Shown here piece after piece: positions 24,151 through 32,926 of a stretch of 64,000 nt of DNA (within the stretch, counting starts at the first letter, position 1; the number at the start of each line of letters is the position of its first letter). The translations under genes were made by a program, and so were the position numbers. Location: assembly GCA_934271275.1 (NCBI GenBank), contig CAKQRD010000008.1, forward strand, positions 1-64,000, read 5' to 3'. Below the pieces are notes generated by a model. It saw nothing but the letters and a program-made list of their open reading frames with translations, was not told the origin of the DNA and searched no databases. This DNA is from an uncultured Clostridia bacterium. GTDB taxonomy: Bacteria; Bacillota; Clostridia; Christensenellales; Borkfalkiaceae.

Positions 24151-24965
24151 TAGAAAGGGCGGAAAAAGAGAAGTTTGATATAATAGTCCTTGCCGGACAG
24201 TCCAACGCGGAAGGAAACGGTTTATGTGCGCCGAATAGAGTATATCATAACGAAAAAGTGTTTCAGATGACGGACGAATCGCTCGTCATGTACGATTATG
24301 CTTCAATAGAATACGAAAGCAGGGTTGCTTTTCCGATAGACTATGCCGGATTGCGAAGAGTGAACTATAGAATTTTGTCGGACATTTCGGAACCGTTCGT
24401 CGAAGAATATATAAAAGACGGTTTTTTGTCAAGCGACAGGAAAATACTTATAATCAAAGCGGCGGTCGGCGGAACCGGATTCGCGCTAAAACAGTGGGGA
24501 GTCGGCAATCCGTTGCATAAAAGGCTGTGCGATATGATTGAATATGCGCGTTCGTTAAATTCCGAAAATCGTTTCGTTGCGTTTTTGTGGCATCAGGGCG
24601 AACACGACGCGTTTGAACAACCGCAGCTCGGTTTTGAGGAGCGTAAAGCGTTTTATTACGATAACTTCAAAGCCACGGCGGAAGATATAAGAAAACGTTG
24701 CGGGGCTAACGATTTGCCGATTATAGCGGGAGAGTTCTCCGACAGTTGGGCAGACGAGAATAAGTCTGCTGCCGACGCCGTGGAGGAGGCTACCGCAAAG
24801 GTCTGCCGTGATATAGGTTTCGCAAAGGTCGCTTCAAGCAAAGGGCTTTTATCGAACGCACAGGTTATGGAATACAGCGGGGATAACATCCATTTTTGCG
24901 ACGAGTCGATAACCGAACTCGCATTAAGGTATTATGAAAAATATAAAACAATTATCGGGAGATAG
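24147..24965 (+). CDS. SGNH/sialate O-acetylesterase-like carbohydrate esterase
   Basis: 272 residues, no signal peptide, so cytoplasmic. It starts with the nucleophile block IIVLAGQSNAEGNG (about residues 11-24), continues with KAAVGGTGF, FLWHQGEHDAF (about 146-156) and a C-terminal IHFCDES, the SGNH-type Ser/Gly/Asn-like/His blocks of the SASA (DUF303, CE6-like) family. Such enzymes remove acetyl groups from sialic acids or xylan sugars; the substrate is not determinable here. Overlaps with both neighbours (ATGA before, stop at the manA SD) indicate tight coupling. Confidence 0.75.
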   Translation: MIERAEKEKFDIIVLAGQSNAEGNGLCAPNRVYHNEKVFQMTDESLVMYDYASIEYESRVAFPIDYAGLRRVNYRILSDISEPFVEEYIKDGFLSSDRKILIIKAAVGGTGFALKQWGVGNPLHKRLCDMIEYARSLNSENRFVAFLWHQGEHDAFEQPQLGFEERKAFYYDNFKATAEDIRKRCGANDLPIIAGEFSDSWADENKSAADAVEEATAKVCRDIGFAKVASSKGLLSNAQVMEYSGDNIHFCDESITELALRYYEKYKTIIGR

Positions 24966-24970
24966 TGTAT

Positions 24971-26050
24971 ATGGATATTAAAAAGCTGGTAAAAGAACCG
25001 ATTTTTTTCGAGCGCAACAGGGTATACCGCATTTATAAGGGCGGAATGCCTTATAAAGAGATTTTTAACGATCCGAACGGCTACGACGACGGCACGGACA
25101 ATATGTTCCCCGAAGAATGGGTGGCGAGCAAGGTTAAGGCGATTAACCCACGCTATTTCGGCAAGCGCGACGGCGTTTCGGTAGTTAAGGGTACGGATAT
25201 TTTTCTCGACGACCTTTTGAACGATTATAAAGAAGACGTTCTCGGCGAGAGAAAATACGACTGCCTCGTTAAATTTTTGGACAGCGCGGTGAGACTTCCG
25301 TTTCAAGTTCACCCGACCAAGGATTTTTCGCGCAAATATTTTCATTCGGAATACGGCAAGACCGAAGCGTGGCTCGTGGTTGCAACCCGCCCCGGCGCAA
25401 AGATTTATTTCGGATTTAAAGACAAAATGACCAAGGAAAGGCTTTCCGAGCTTGAAGAACGCAGCGAGACCGAAAAGGATATTATGGGCGGCTTGCTTGC
25501 GGGCGTAGACGCGAAGGTCGGCGATATGTGGCTTATTAAAGCGGGGCTTATTCACGCGATAGGCGCGGGCTGCACTATCATCGAGGTGCAAGAACCTACC
25601 GATTTTACCATTCAGCCCGAACGCTGGTGCGGCGACTATCATATTTCTTACGAAGAGGAATACATAGGGCTTACGAAGGACGTCGCGCTCGACAGCATCA
25701 ACTACGACATTTACGGCGACGCGGCGAAGGAATACGCGCGGGTTACGCCGAGCGTTGCCGTCGACACGCCGAACTATAAAAAAGAAAACCTTATCACTTA
25801 CGAAGATACTCCCTGCTTTGCGGAAAATAGACATACGGTCAGAAACGGCGGAAGCTTCGTTATGGACTATGCGCCGAGCGTGTATATCTGTCTGGAAGGC
25901 GAAGGCAAAATTACTGCGGACGGTTACGAAAAGCCGATTAAACGCGGAGATTATTTCCTTCTTCCTTACGCCGCGGAAGGAAAGTTTACGGTTTCTTCGG
26001 ATACGGAAGCGGTGCTCGTAGAGTGTTTGCCGAGCAAGCAGGATAAATAA
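24971..26050 (+). CDS. manA: Mannose-6-phosphate isomerase, class I
   Basis: 359 residues from ATG 24971; a GTG 6 nt earlier is too close to the GGGAG SD. A cupin-type metalloenzyme: RLPFQVHPTKDFSRKYFHSEYGKTEAW (about 112-138) supplies the Gln/His/Glu zinc ligands, and IKAGLIHAIGAGCTIIEVQEPTDFT is also typical. The C-terminal cupin part (YICLEGEGKITADG) is conserved. It interconverts mannose-6-P and fructose-6-P. Pairing with a PfkB fructokinase is common in Firmicutes. Confidence 0.88.
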   Translation: MDIKKLVKEPIFFERNRVYRIYKGGMPYKEIFNDPNGYDDGTDNMFPEEWVASKVKAINPRYFGKRDGVSVVKGTDIFLDDLLNDYKEDVLGERKYDCLVKFLDSAVRLPFQVHPTKDFSRKYFHSEYGKTEAWLVVATRPGAKIYFGFKDKMTKERLSELEERSETEKDIMGGLLAGVDAKVGDMWLIKAGLIHAIGAGCTIIEVQEPTDFTIQPERWCGDYHISYEEEYIGLTKDVALDSINYDIYGDAAKEYARVTPSVAVDTPNYKKENLITYEDTPCFAENRHTVRNGGSFVMDYAPSVYICLEGEGKITADGYEKPIKRGDYFLLPYAAEGKFTVSSDTEAVLVECLPSKQDK

Positions 26051-26106
26051 ATTCTAAAACAAAAAATACGGTAAAAAAGCCGAAAAAAATAAAAGGGAGA
26101 CAAAAT

Positions 26107-27879
26107 ATGAAGAACAGAATAGGTATTCGCCCGACCATCGACGGAAGATGGGGCGGAATCAGAGAAGGGCTCGAAGCGCAGACGATGCAGATGGCAAAAG
26201 ACGCCAAAAAGCTTATCGAAGAAAACGTCTTTTATGCCGACGGCACTCCCGCGGAAGTAGTAATTTCGCCCTGCACGATAGGCGGCGGCAAAGAAGCGGC
26301 GGTTTGCGCAAAGTATTTTCAGGAACAGAACGTTACCGCAACCCTTACCGTTACGCCCTGCTGGTGCTACGGCAGCGAAACTATGGATTTAGATCCGCTG
26401 ACTACGAAGGCTGTATGGGGTTTTAACGGTACGGAACGCCCCGGCGCGGTTTATCTTGCGGCTTGTATGGCGGCGCACGTTCAGAGAGGACTTCCCGCGT
26501 TCGCGATTTACGGCGAGGACGTGCAGGACATCGGTATGAGCGGCATTACGCCGGACGTGGAAGAAAAGATTCTGCGGTTTGCGAGATGCGCGCTCGTCGT
26601 AGGTCAGCTCCGCAATAAAGCGTACGTTTCCATAGGTTCCGTCGCGATGGGTATCGGCGGAAGCTTCCTCGACGCGAATATGATGCAGAAATATTTCGGA
26701 ATCCGCGCGGAATGGGTGGATATGACCGAAATTTTAAGAAGAATCGACCTTGAAATTTACGACAAAGAAGAGTACGAAAAAGAGCTTAAATGGATAAAAA
26801 CCAAGCTCAAACAGGGCAAAGATTACAACGGTTCTATCTGGGAGCAGAAGGACTTTACCGAAGAGGAGCTTGAAAAACAATGGGAATTCGTCGCGAAAAT
26901 GACGCTTATCATTCGCGATATTATGCTCGGCAACGACAAGCTTAACGACATCGGTCGTCACGAAGAAGCTCTCGGCAGAAACGGTATTCTCGGCGGCTTC
27001 CAGGGCCAGCGTATGTGGACGGACTATAAGCCCAACGGCGACTATACCGAAGCGATTCTCAACTCCACCTTCGATTGGAACGGCAAAAAACAGCCCGTTC
27101 TTCTCGCGACGGAGAGCGATAACTGCAACGGTCTTGCAATGCTTTTCGGAAATATGCTTACGGGCAGAGCGAGCATATTCGCAGACGTCAGAACGTACTG
27201 GTCGCCAAAGGCGGTCGAACGCTGCACGGGTTGGAAAGCGGAAGGGCTTGCGAAGAACGGTTTTATGCACCTTCTTAACAGCGGCGCGGCGGCACTCGAC
27301 GGCACGGGCGCGGTTAAAGACGAAAACGGCAATTCCGTTATGAAGAGATGGTGGGACGTAACCGATAAGGATATAGAAGCTATGCTCGCAAAAACGGAGT
27401 TCTCGCCCGCAAACCGCGGTTATTTCCGCGGCGGCGGTTTCTCTTCGAGCTTTTCTACCGAAGGCGAAATGCCCGTAACCCTCGTTCGCGTGAATATGGT
27501 AGACGGCATAGGTTATACCTTACAGCTCGCGGAAGGCTGGACGGTGGAACTCCCCGAAAACGTGAACAAGATACTTCTCGACAGAACGGACAGAACGTGG
27601 CCTTCCACCTGGTTCGTTCCGAGACTTAACGATACCGTTGCGTTCGGCAGCGTTTATAACGTTATGGCAAACTGGGGCGCAAACCACGGCGCGTTCGTGT
27701 ACGGTCACGTCGGCAAAGACCTTATCACTCTCGCGAGTATGTTCAGAATCCCCGTAACCCTCCACAACATCGAGGACAAAGATATTTACAGACCGCATGC
27801 CTGGAGCGCATTCGGTACGAAGGATCTTGAAGGCGCGGACTATCGCGCTTGCGCAAACTACAAAGAGCTTTATAAATAA
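26107..27879 (+). CDS. fucI: L-fucose isomerase
   Basis: 590 residues, matching E. coli FucI (591). RIGIRPTIDGRWGGIRE at the N-terminus, SPCTIGGGKEAA, TPCWCYGSETMDLDP and the active-site region ATESDNCNGLAMLFGNMLTGRASIFADVRTYW (about 332-363, Glu and Asp metal ligands) are all present. It converts L-fucose to L-fuculose (also D-arabinose to D-ribulose) with Mn2+. AAGGGAGA lies before the ATG. It is the last gene of the operon. No fuculokinase (FGGY) or fuculose-P aldolase is in the window, so the pathway is completed elsewhere or by the PfkB kinase. Confidence 0.95.
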   Translation: MKNRIGIRPTIDGRWGGIREGLEAQTMQMAKDAKKLIEENVFYADGTPAEVVISPCTIGGGKEAAVCAKYFQEQNVTATLTVTPCWCYGSETMDLDPLTTKAVWGFNGTERPGAVYLAACMAAHVQRGLPAFAIYGEDVQDIGMSGITPDVEEKILRFARCALVVGQLRNKAYVSIGSVAMGIGGSFLDANMMQKYFGIRAEWVDMTEILRRIDLEIYDKEEYEKELKWIKTKLKQGKDYNGSIWEQKDFTEEELEKQWEFVAKMTLIIRDIMLGNDKLNDIGRHEEALGRNGILGGFQGQRMWTDYKPNGDYTEAILNSTFDWNGKKQPVLLATESDNCNGLAMLFGNMLTGRASIFADVRTYWSPKAVERCTGWKAEGLAKNGFMHLLNSGAAALDGTGAVKDENGNSVMKRWWDVTDKDIEAMLAKTEFSPANRGYFRGGGFSSSFSTEGEMPVTLVRVNMVDGIGYTLQLAEGWTVELPENVNKILLDRTDRTWPSTWFVPRLNDTVAFGSVYNVMANWGANHGAFVYGHVGKDLITLASMFRIPVTLHNIEDKDIYRPHAWSAFGTKDLEGADYRACANYKELYK

Positions 27880-27918
27880 GCGGCGCGCGTTTTGCTGCAT
27901 ACCGCACTAAATTTAAAG

Positions 27919-27948
27919 GTAAAACGGGGCGTAACAGCCCCGTTTTTC
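27919..27948 (+). terminator. Terminator of the sugar operon
   Basis: AAAACGGGGC (27921-27930) pairs with GCCCCGTTTT (27937-27946), followed by T. Confidence 0.8.
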
Positions 27949-27999
27949 GTTAAAAAAACGATTTACTGAATAAAATTTCGTAAACCGCGCAAAATTTAG

Positions 28000-28028
28000 T
28001 TGACATATTTTTTCGGATATAATATACT
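28000..28028 (+). promoter_or_regulatory. Promoter of the aromatic amino acid operon
   Basis: TTGACA (28000-28005), 17 nt, TATACT (28023-28028). Start is near 28035, 16 nt before the leader-peptide ATG. Confidence 0.85.
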
Positions 28029-28050
28029 AACCGTAAAGGAAGCAAAGAAA

Positions 28051-28107
28051 ATGAAAAAGAATTTCGCCTTTTATTACGAATATTACTTTTTTAAGCCATA
28101 TTTGTGA
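28051..28107 (+). CDS. Phe/Tyr-rich leader peptide of the aro operon
   Basis: 18 residues, MKKNFAFYYEYYFFKPYL, with AAAGGA as SD 10 nt upstream. Nine of 18 residues are Phe (4) or Tyr (5), including Tyr-Tyr twice and Phe-Phe. It lies between a consensus promoter and a terminator directly before aroF, the first gene for Phe/Tyr synthesis. This is the classic layout of pheA/pheST-type attenuation: ribosomes stall on Phe/Tyr codons when charged tRNA is scarce. The peptide itself probably has no function beyond being translated. Confidence 0.85.
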   Translation: MKKNFAFYYEYYFFKPYL

Positions 28108-28185
28108 ATATCGGTTATTTTTTGCTTTGTAAAAATAAAATCGTTTGAGAGATGACCGTTATTCACGAATAGCGGTCGTTTTTTT
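28104..28185 (+). promoter_or_regulatory. Transcription attenuator (antiterminator/terminator) of the aro operon
   Basis: Terminator: GACCGTTATT (28154-28163) pairs with AATAGCGGTC (28168-28177), one G-U pair, then GTTTTTTT. Competing antiterminator: GTGAATatCGG at 28104-28114, beginning at the leader-peptide stop codon, pairs with CCGttATTCAC (28156-28166), using the terminator's left arm. A ribosome stalled upstream on Phe/Tyr codons leaves the antiterminator free; one reaching the UGA masks it and lets the terminator form. Confidence 0.8.
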
Positions 28186-28224
28186 ATTGATAAAAAACAA
28201 AACGCGCTCAAAGGAGCTGATAAA

Positions 28225-29238
28225 ATGATTATCGTAGTAAAACCCACAAAAGAACAAAAACAGTTCGATAACCTCGTTAAATGGATAAAAGGACAGGGAC
28301 TCGAAGTAGACGTAAGCAGCGGCGCGCATTCGACGGTTTTAGGACTTATAGGCGACACGAGTAAAATAGATATAGACCTCGTGCGTTCGCTCGATATAGT
28401 GGAGGACGTTAAGCGCATATCCGAGCCTTATAAATGCGTAAACCGCAAATTTCACCCCGAGGATACGATAGTGAACGTTGCGGGAAGAAAGTTCGGCGGG
28501 GATAATTTTCAGTTCATCGCAGGACCTTGCTCGGTAGAATCCGAAAAACAGATCGTTGAAGTGGCGGAAGCGGTTAAAGCCGCGGGCGCGGGACTTCTTC
28601 GCGGCGGCGCGTTCAAACCGAGGACTTCTCCTTACGCCTTTCAGGGACTCAGGGAAGACGGGCTTAAACTTTTGCTTTTAGCCAAGCGCGAAACGGGTAT
28701 GCCGATAGTTACCGAAATTATGAGCGTTCGGCATATCGATCTTTTTGCGGACGTAGACGTAGTGCAGATAGGCGCGCGCGATATGCAGAACTTCGAGCTG
28801 CTTAAAGAGGTGGGAAGAACAAAAAAACCCGTTCTTTTAAAGCGTGGACTTGCAAACACCATCGAAGAGTGGCTTATGAGCGCGGAATATCTTATGAGCG
28901 AAGGCGCGAAGGATATAGTTTTATGCGAGCGCGGCATAAGAACTTTCGAGCCGTATACGAGAAATACGCTTGATCTTTCCGCGATACCGCTCGTAAAAGA
29001 GCTTACGCACCTTCCGGTTATCGTAGATCCTTCTCACGCTTCGGGACTTTCCCGCCTCGTAAAGCCTTTGTCGCTCGCGTCTGTCGGCGCGGGGGCGCAC
29101 GGACTGATGATAGAAGTGCATAACGATCCGCCGCACGCGCTTTGCGACGGCGCGCAGTCTATCCGACCGGAAGAGTTTGCGGATATCGTAAAGAGCGTAG
29201 ACGTAATGTTGCCGCTCGTCGGAAAATCGAGGGCTTAA
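28225..29238 (+). CDS. aroF: 3-deoxy-7-phosphoheptulonate synthase (DAHP synthase, type I-beta with N-terminal regulatory domain)
   Basis: 337 residues. Residues 1-~70 are the ferredoxin-like domain (MIIVVKPTKEQKQFDNLVKWIKGQGLEV) that gives Phe/Tyr feedback in Thermotoga-type enzymes. The barrel follows, with AGPCSVES (about 94-101), LRGGAFKPRTSPYAFQG (about 125-141), DVVQIGARDMQNFELL, LLKRG and VIVDPSHASG. It condenses PEP and erythrose-4-P, the entry step of the shikimate pathway. AAAGGAG precedes the ATG. It follows the attenuator and is separated from tyrA by 476 nt of repeats, so read-through into the rest of the operon is not assured. Confidence 0.95.
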   Translation: MIIVVKPTKEQKQFDNLVKWIKGQGLEVDVSSGAHSTVLGLIGDTSKIDIDLVRSLDIVEDVKRISEPYKCVNRKFHPEDTIVNVAGRKFGGDNFQFIAGPCSVESEKQIVEVAEAVKAAGAGLLRGGAFKPRTSPYAFQGLREDGLKLLLLAKRETGMPIVTEIMSVRHIDLFADVDVVQIGARDMQNFELLKEVGRTKKPVLLKRGLANTIEEWLMSAEYLMSEGAKDIVLCERGIRTFEPYTRNTLDLSAIPLVKELTHLPVIVDPSHASGLSRLVKPLSLASVGAGAHGLMIEVHNDPPHALCDGAQSIRPEEFADIVKSVDVMLPLVGKSRA

Positions 29239-29290
29239 AGGCATATAGCACGCACGCCTTGCCGCTACGCGCTCGCCCGTTTCGGTTATA

Positions 29291-29627
29291 TACAGTTTGT
29301 AACTGTGTAAAACATTTTAACGCAAAGTAAATTGTGTCATTCTGCACGCCTTTGCCCTGCTTTCTTGACGGGCATAGTGCTTCGTAGCATAGCGGAGAAG
29401 CGACGGGCAATCGTAGACAATCCCGCGAAGAATCTCGAAAGTTAGTTTCGCGCAGAGATTCTTCGTAAGCAGGAACAGGAAGCAAGGCTCAGAATGACAA
29501 TCAGAGGTATCGTGTAAAGATTCTTCGATAGAAGAGGCAAGAGGATAGGCTCTTCTCCGTTGTCGCTACGCGCTCGCCCGCCTCGGTCGTGTATGATTAT
29601 TGAGACGGTATACAGTTTATAACTGTA
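29291..29627. repeat. Intergenic repeat cluster B inside the aromatic gene cluster
   Basis: R2 at 29291-29307; R3 from TGTCATTCTG (29335) to CTCAGAATGACA (ends 29499) with inner GAAGAATCTC/GAGATTCTTC arms; then ~100 nt of related sequence; R2 at 29611-29627. It fills the gap between aroF and tyrA. No independent tyrA promoter was recognised after it. Confidence 0.85.
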
Positions 29628-29714
29628 TATAAAACTTCGGCAAAAAAACGGCGCGGCGCACGTCTTGCCGCTACCTGAATAGCAATCTTAAATAAACCAT
29701 AAGGAAACGGAAAA

Positions 29715-30557
29715 ATGAAAATAGGTATCGTTGGGCTGGGACTTATAGGCGGATCGTTCGGAAGAACGGCCGTAAAAGCGGGACACGAGGTTTTCGGAGC
29801 GGACAGGAGGGATTCCGTTTTAATTAAGGCGGAGCTTCTTAAAGCTATTACCGGCAGACTTTCCGAAGAAACGGCAAAAAATCTCGACGTTCTTATTTCT
29901 GCGGTCAATCCCTCCGATTTTGAAAGTTCGGTAAGTCCGTATATGCCGCACCTTAAAAGCGGCGCGACGGTTATGGATTTTTGCGGCACGAAGCGCGGCG
30001 TGGTTTCCGCAATGAAAAGGCTTTCGGACAAATACGGGGACCTCACGTTTATCGGCGGACACCCTATGGCGGGGCGGGAATTTTCGGGCATAGAACACTC
30101 TTCCGCAACGTTTTTTCATAAGGCTTCTATGATACTCGTTCCCGTAAAAGCGGATATTTTCGCGTTGGACGGCATAAAAAAATTCTTTTTGTCGCTCGGT
30201 TTCGGAGAAACGATTATCACCACCGCCGAAAATCACGACAGAATGATAGCCTTCACCTCGCAGGAATGTCACGTCGTATCGAACGCGTTCGTAAAAAGTC
30301 CGCGAGCGAAAGAGCATTTCGGGTATTCCGCGGGGAGCTATAAAGATATGACGAGAGTGGCGCGGCTTTCCCCCGCGATGTGGACGGAGCTGATGCTCGA
30401 AAACGCCGACTACCTTGCGGAAGAGCTGGATATTCTCGTAGAAAACCTGCAAAAATACTCGGCGGCGATAAAGCGCGGCGATAAAAAAGAGCTTTTCGAC
30501 CTTCTTGCGGAGGGCAACGAAATAAAGCTCGCGATAGACGTGAATAAGGCGAAATAA
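29715..30557 (+). CDS. tyrA: Prephenate dehydrogenase
   Basis: 280 residues. The N-terminal Rossmann fold has IGIVGLGLIGGSFGRTA (about 3-19). DFCGTKRGV, GGHPMAGREFSGIEHSSATFF (about 115-135) with the catalytic His, and ENHDRMIAFTSQECHVVSNA follow. It oxidatively decarboxylates prephenate to 4-hydroxyphenylpyruvate for tyrosine. There is no ACT domain, so direct Tyr feedback is less likely than in longer forms. AAGGAAACGG lies before the ATG; aroB begins 2 nt after its stop. Confidence 0.93.
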   Translation: MKIGIVGLGLIGGSFGRTAVKAGHEVFGADRRDSVLIKAELLKAITGRLSEETAKNLDVLISAVNPSDFESSVSPYMPHLKSGATVMDFCGTKRGVVSAMKRLSDKYGDLTFIGGHPMAGREFSGIEHSSATFFHKASMILVPVKADIFALDGIKKFFLSLGFGETIITTAENHDRMIAFTSQECHVVSNAFVKSPRAKEHFGYSAGSYKDMTRVARLSPAMWTELMLENADYLAEELDILVENLQKYSAAIKRGDKKELFDLLAEGNEIKLAIDVNKAK

Positions 30558-30558
30558 T

Positions 30559-31608
30559 ATGGAAAAACTGACGGTAAAAGTTGATAAAGGCTACGATATT
30601 TATATAACGAAAGGCTACGGGGAGCTTAAATCGGCGGCAAAACCGCTCGAAGAAGCGGGTAAAATCGCCGTCATTACCGACGAAACGGTGAAAAAACTTT
30701 TCGCCGCGGAGTTTATAAAGGAGCTTTCGGCAATTTTCCCCGATAAAGAAATAACGCTTTTGTCGGTTGCGGCGGGAGAAAAAAGCAAGAACGGCGAAAA
30801 TTTTTTAACGCTTTTAGAAGAGCTTGCAAAGCGCGGGTTTCAGAGAAAAGACGCGGTGGCGGCTTTGGGCGGCGGAGTCGTGGGCGACCTTGCGGGGTTC
30901 GTAGCTTCCGTCTATATGCGCGGAATAAAGCTTTTTGCCGTTCCCACGACTTTTTTGTCGGCGATAGATTCTTCCGTCGGCGGGAAAACCGCGATAGACC
31001 TTAAAGAGGGAAAAAACCTTTGCGGAACGTTTTATCAGCCGCACGCCGTGTACATAAATCTCGACTTCTTAAAAACTCTCCCCGAAAAGGAGATTAAAAA
31101 CGGCTACGGAGAAGCCGTTAAGTACGCGCTTTTATCTAAAGGCATCACCAAAGAAGATTTAGACGGCGGCATAACGGAAGAGCTTGTGAAAAAGTGTCTT
31201 GAAGTAAAGCGCGAAGTAGTGGAAAAGGACGAAAAAGAGGGCGGGCTTCGGCGAATACTTAACCTCGGTCACACCGTGGGACACGCCATAGAAACGCTTG
31301 CTTTATACGAGCTTTCGCACGGGGAATGCGTGGCGAAGGGAATTGCCGCCGCGATAGAAATTTCCGCGAAAATTTACGGGTTAATCTCCCGCACGAAGGA
31401 CGAAATGTTTGCGATATTAAACGCTTATCCCTTCGACCTTTCGCCGATATTTAAAACGGAAGAAATTTGCAAGGAGATGCTTGCGGACAAAAAAAGCGAC
31501 GGCGAAGAGGTTAATTTCGTAACCCTTAAAAGCGTGGGCGAGCCTCGCGTGGAGAAGCTTAAAATAAGCGAAACGGAAAAAATTCTGAAAGAGTATTATG
31601 GAAGTTAA
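30559..31608 (+). CDS. aroB: 3-dehydroquinate synthase
   Basis: 349 residues. ALGGGVVGDLAGFVASVYMRGI (about 95-116), VPTTFLSAIDSSVGGKTAIDL with the NAD/metal-site Lys, and the zinc-ligand region NLGHTVGHAIET (about 237-248) plus ELSHGECVAKG are all present. It converts DAHP to 3-dehydroquinate. It lies 2 nt after tyrA and its 3' end overlaps the aroA start by 11 nt, so it is within a translationally coupled run. Confidence 0.96.
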   Translation: MEKLTVKVDKGYDIYITKGYGELKSAAKPLEEAGKIAVITDETVKKLFAAEFIKELSAIFPDKEITLLSVAAGEKSKNGENFLTLLEELAKRGFQRKDAVAALGGGVVGDLAGFVASVYMRGIKLFAVPTTFLSAIDSSVGGKTAIDLKEGKNLCGTFYQPHAVYINLDFLKTLPEKEIKNGYGEAVKYALLSKGITKEDLDGGITEELVKKCLEVKREVVEKDEKEGGLRRILNLGHTVGHAIETLALYELSHGECVAKGIAAAIEISAKIYGLISRTKDEMFAILNAYPFDLSPIFKTEEICKEMLADKKSDGEEVNFVTLKSVGEPRVEKLKISETEKILKEYYGS

Positions 31609-32926
31609 AATCACGCCGACAAGATTGTGCGGCACAATCGAAGCACCGCCGTCGAAATCCTATTTGCACAGACTGATTATCGCAGCGTTTCTCTCCGGCG
31701 GGGAAGTTAAAATAAAGACGGGCGAGCTTTCGGACGACGCTTTCGCGACGATAGGGGCGGTAAAGTCGCTCGGGGCGAAGATAACCGCGGGCGAAGGCTA
31801 TATTACCGTAAAGCGGAACGCGGATTTTAAGCCGCAGTCTCCCGTAACGGTTTTTTGCGGCGAAAGCGGCTCGACCTTGCGGTTTTTAATGCCCGTGGCG
31901 GCGGCCCTCGGTATTCCCGCGGAATTTACGGGAAGAGGAAGACTTTGCATGCGCCCCGTAGAAGCTCTTGAAAGGTGCATGAACGGTTTTCAAAAAACGG
32001 CGGACGGGCGAAGGATAACGGGAAAACTCGTTGCGGGCGACTACGTTTTAGACGGTTCGGTCAGTTCGCAGTACGTGACGGGCATGCTTTTCGCGCTTTC
32101 CTTTCTCGGCGGCGGAAGTCTGACGGTTCTCGGCAAAGAGGTCAGCCGCGGTTACGTGGATATAACCCTCGAGGTGCTTAAAAAATTCGGCGTAAAAATA
32201 GAGAAAAGCGGCGCGACGTTCCGCATAAAATCGGGCTTTACCGCGAATAACAAAGAAGTTTCTCCCGAAGGCGACTGGTCGGGCGCGGCGTTTACGCTGT
32301 CGCTCGGCGCGGTGACTGGAGACGTCACGGTGACGGGGCTTGCATTCCCCTCGGGGCAGGGCGATTCCGAAATTCTGGGAATTTTAAAGGCTTTCGGCGC
32401 GGAAACCGAGCTTATCGGCGTTCGGGAAGCGGGCGCGCGCGCGGGAAAAGACGGAAAAAACGTTAAAAACGGCAAGCTCGGCGCGAAAAACGAAACGGGC
32501 GTACGGGTGAGAGCGGGAGCTTTAAGCGGCATAACCGTAGATCTCGAAAATATTCCCGACCTTGCGCAGACGGTGGCGGCAGTCGCGGCGTTTGCAAAAG
32601 GCAAAACCACGCTGTATTCCGCGGACAGATTAAGGCTTAAAGAAAGCGACAGGATAGAAGCTATTATAAAAACGCTCGGTGCGGCGGGGATAAAAGCCGA
32701 ATATTCGAGCGGGCGCGGCGGCACGATAACGATTTACGGCGGTTTGCCCGTCGGCGCGAAGTTTTCGGGCGGGGGAGACCACAGAACGGTTATGTCCGCG
32801 GCGGTTTTGGCGGCGGGCGCGGAAGGCGTTTCGGAAATTTGCGGCGCGGAGGCGGCGGCAAAGTCTTACCCCGAATTTTTTAACGACTTAAAACGGCTTG
32901 GAGGAAAAGCAGATGTCCTTATTTAA
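31598..32926 (+). CDS. aroA: 3-phosphoshikimate 1-carboxyvinyltransferase (EPSP synthase)
   Basis: 442 residues, somewhat longer than the usual ~430. APPSKSYLHRLIIAAFLSGGE (about 17-37), FCGESGSTLRFLMPVAAALG (about 87-106), GSVSSQYVTGMLFALSFLGGG, RLRLKESDRIEAI (about 347-359) and a C-terminal GGDHRTVMSAAVLA. It adds enolpyruvate from PEP to shikimate-3-P. About 25 extra hydrophilic residues (REAGARAGKDGKNVKNGKLG region, ~274-298) form a low-complexity insertion before the conserved PD...A block. It overlaps aroB by 11 nt and aroC by 14 nt. Confidence 0.95.
   Translation: MEVKITPTRLCGTIEAPPSKSYLHRLIIAAFLSGGEVKIKTGELSDDAFATIGAVKSLGAKITAGEGYITVKRNADFKPQSPVTVFCGESGSTLRFLMPVAAALGIPAEFTGRGRLCMRPVEALERCMNGFQKTADGRRITGKLVAGDYVLDGSVSSQYVTGMLFALSFLGGGSLTVLGKEVSRGYVDITLEVLKKFGVKIEKSGATFRIKSGFTANNKEVSPEGDWSGAAFTLSLGAVTGDVTVTGLAFPSGQGDSEILGILKAFGAETELIGVREAGARAGKDGKNVKNGKLGAKNETGVRVRAGALSGITVDLENIPDLAQTVAAVAAFAKGKTTLYSADRLRLKESDRIEAIIKTLGAAGIKAEYSSGRGGTITIYGGLPVGAKFSGGGDHRTVMSAAVLAAGAEGVSEICGAEAAAKSYPEFFNDLKRLGGKADVLI

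Noticed and set aside
28000..28224. T-box riboswitch before aroF
   Set aside because: No T-box sequence or specifier-loop layout; the Phe/Tyr leader peptide and competing stems explain the region.
29159..29485. Minus-strand frame over the aroF end and cluster B
   Set aside because: It consists of repeat DNA and the antisense of aroF.
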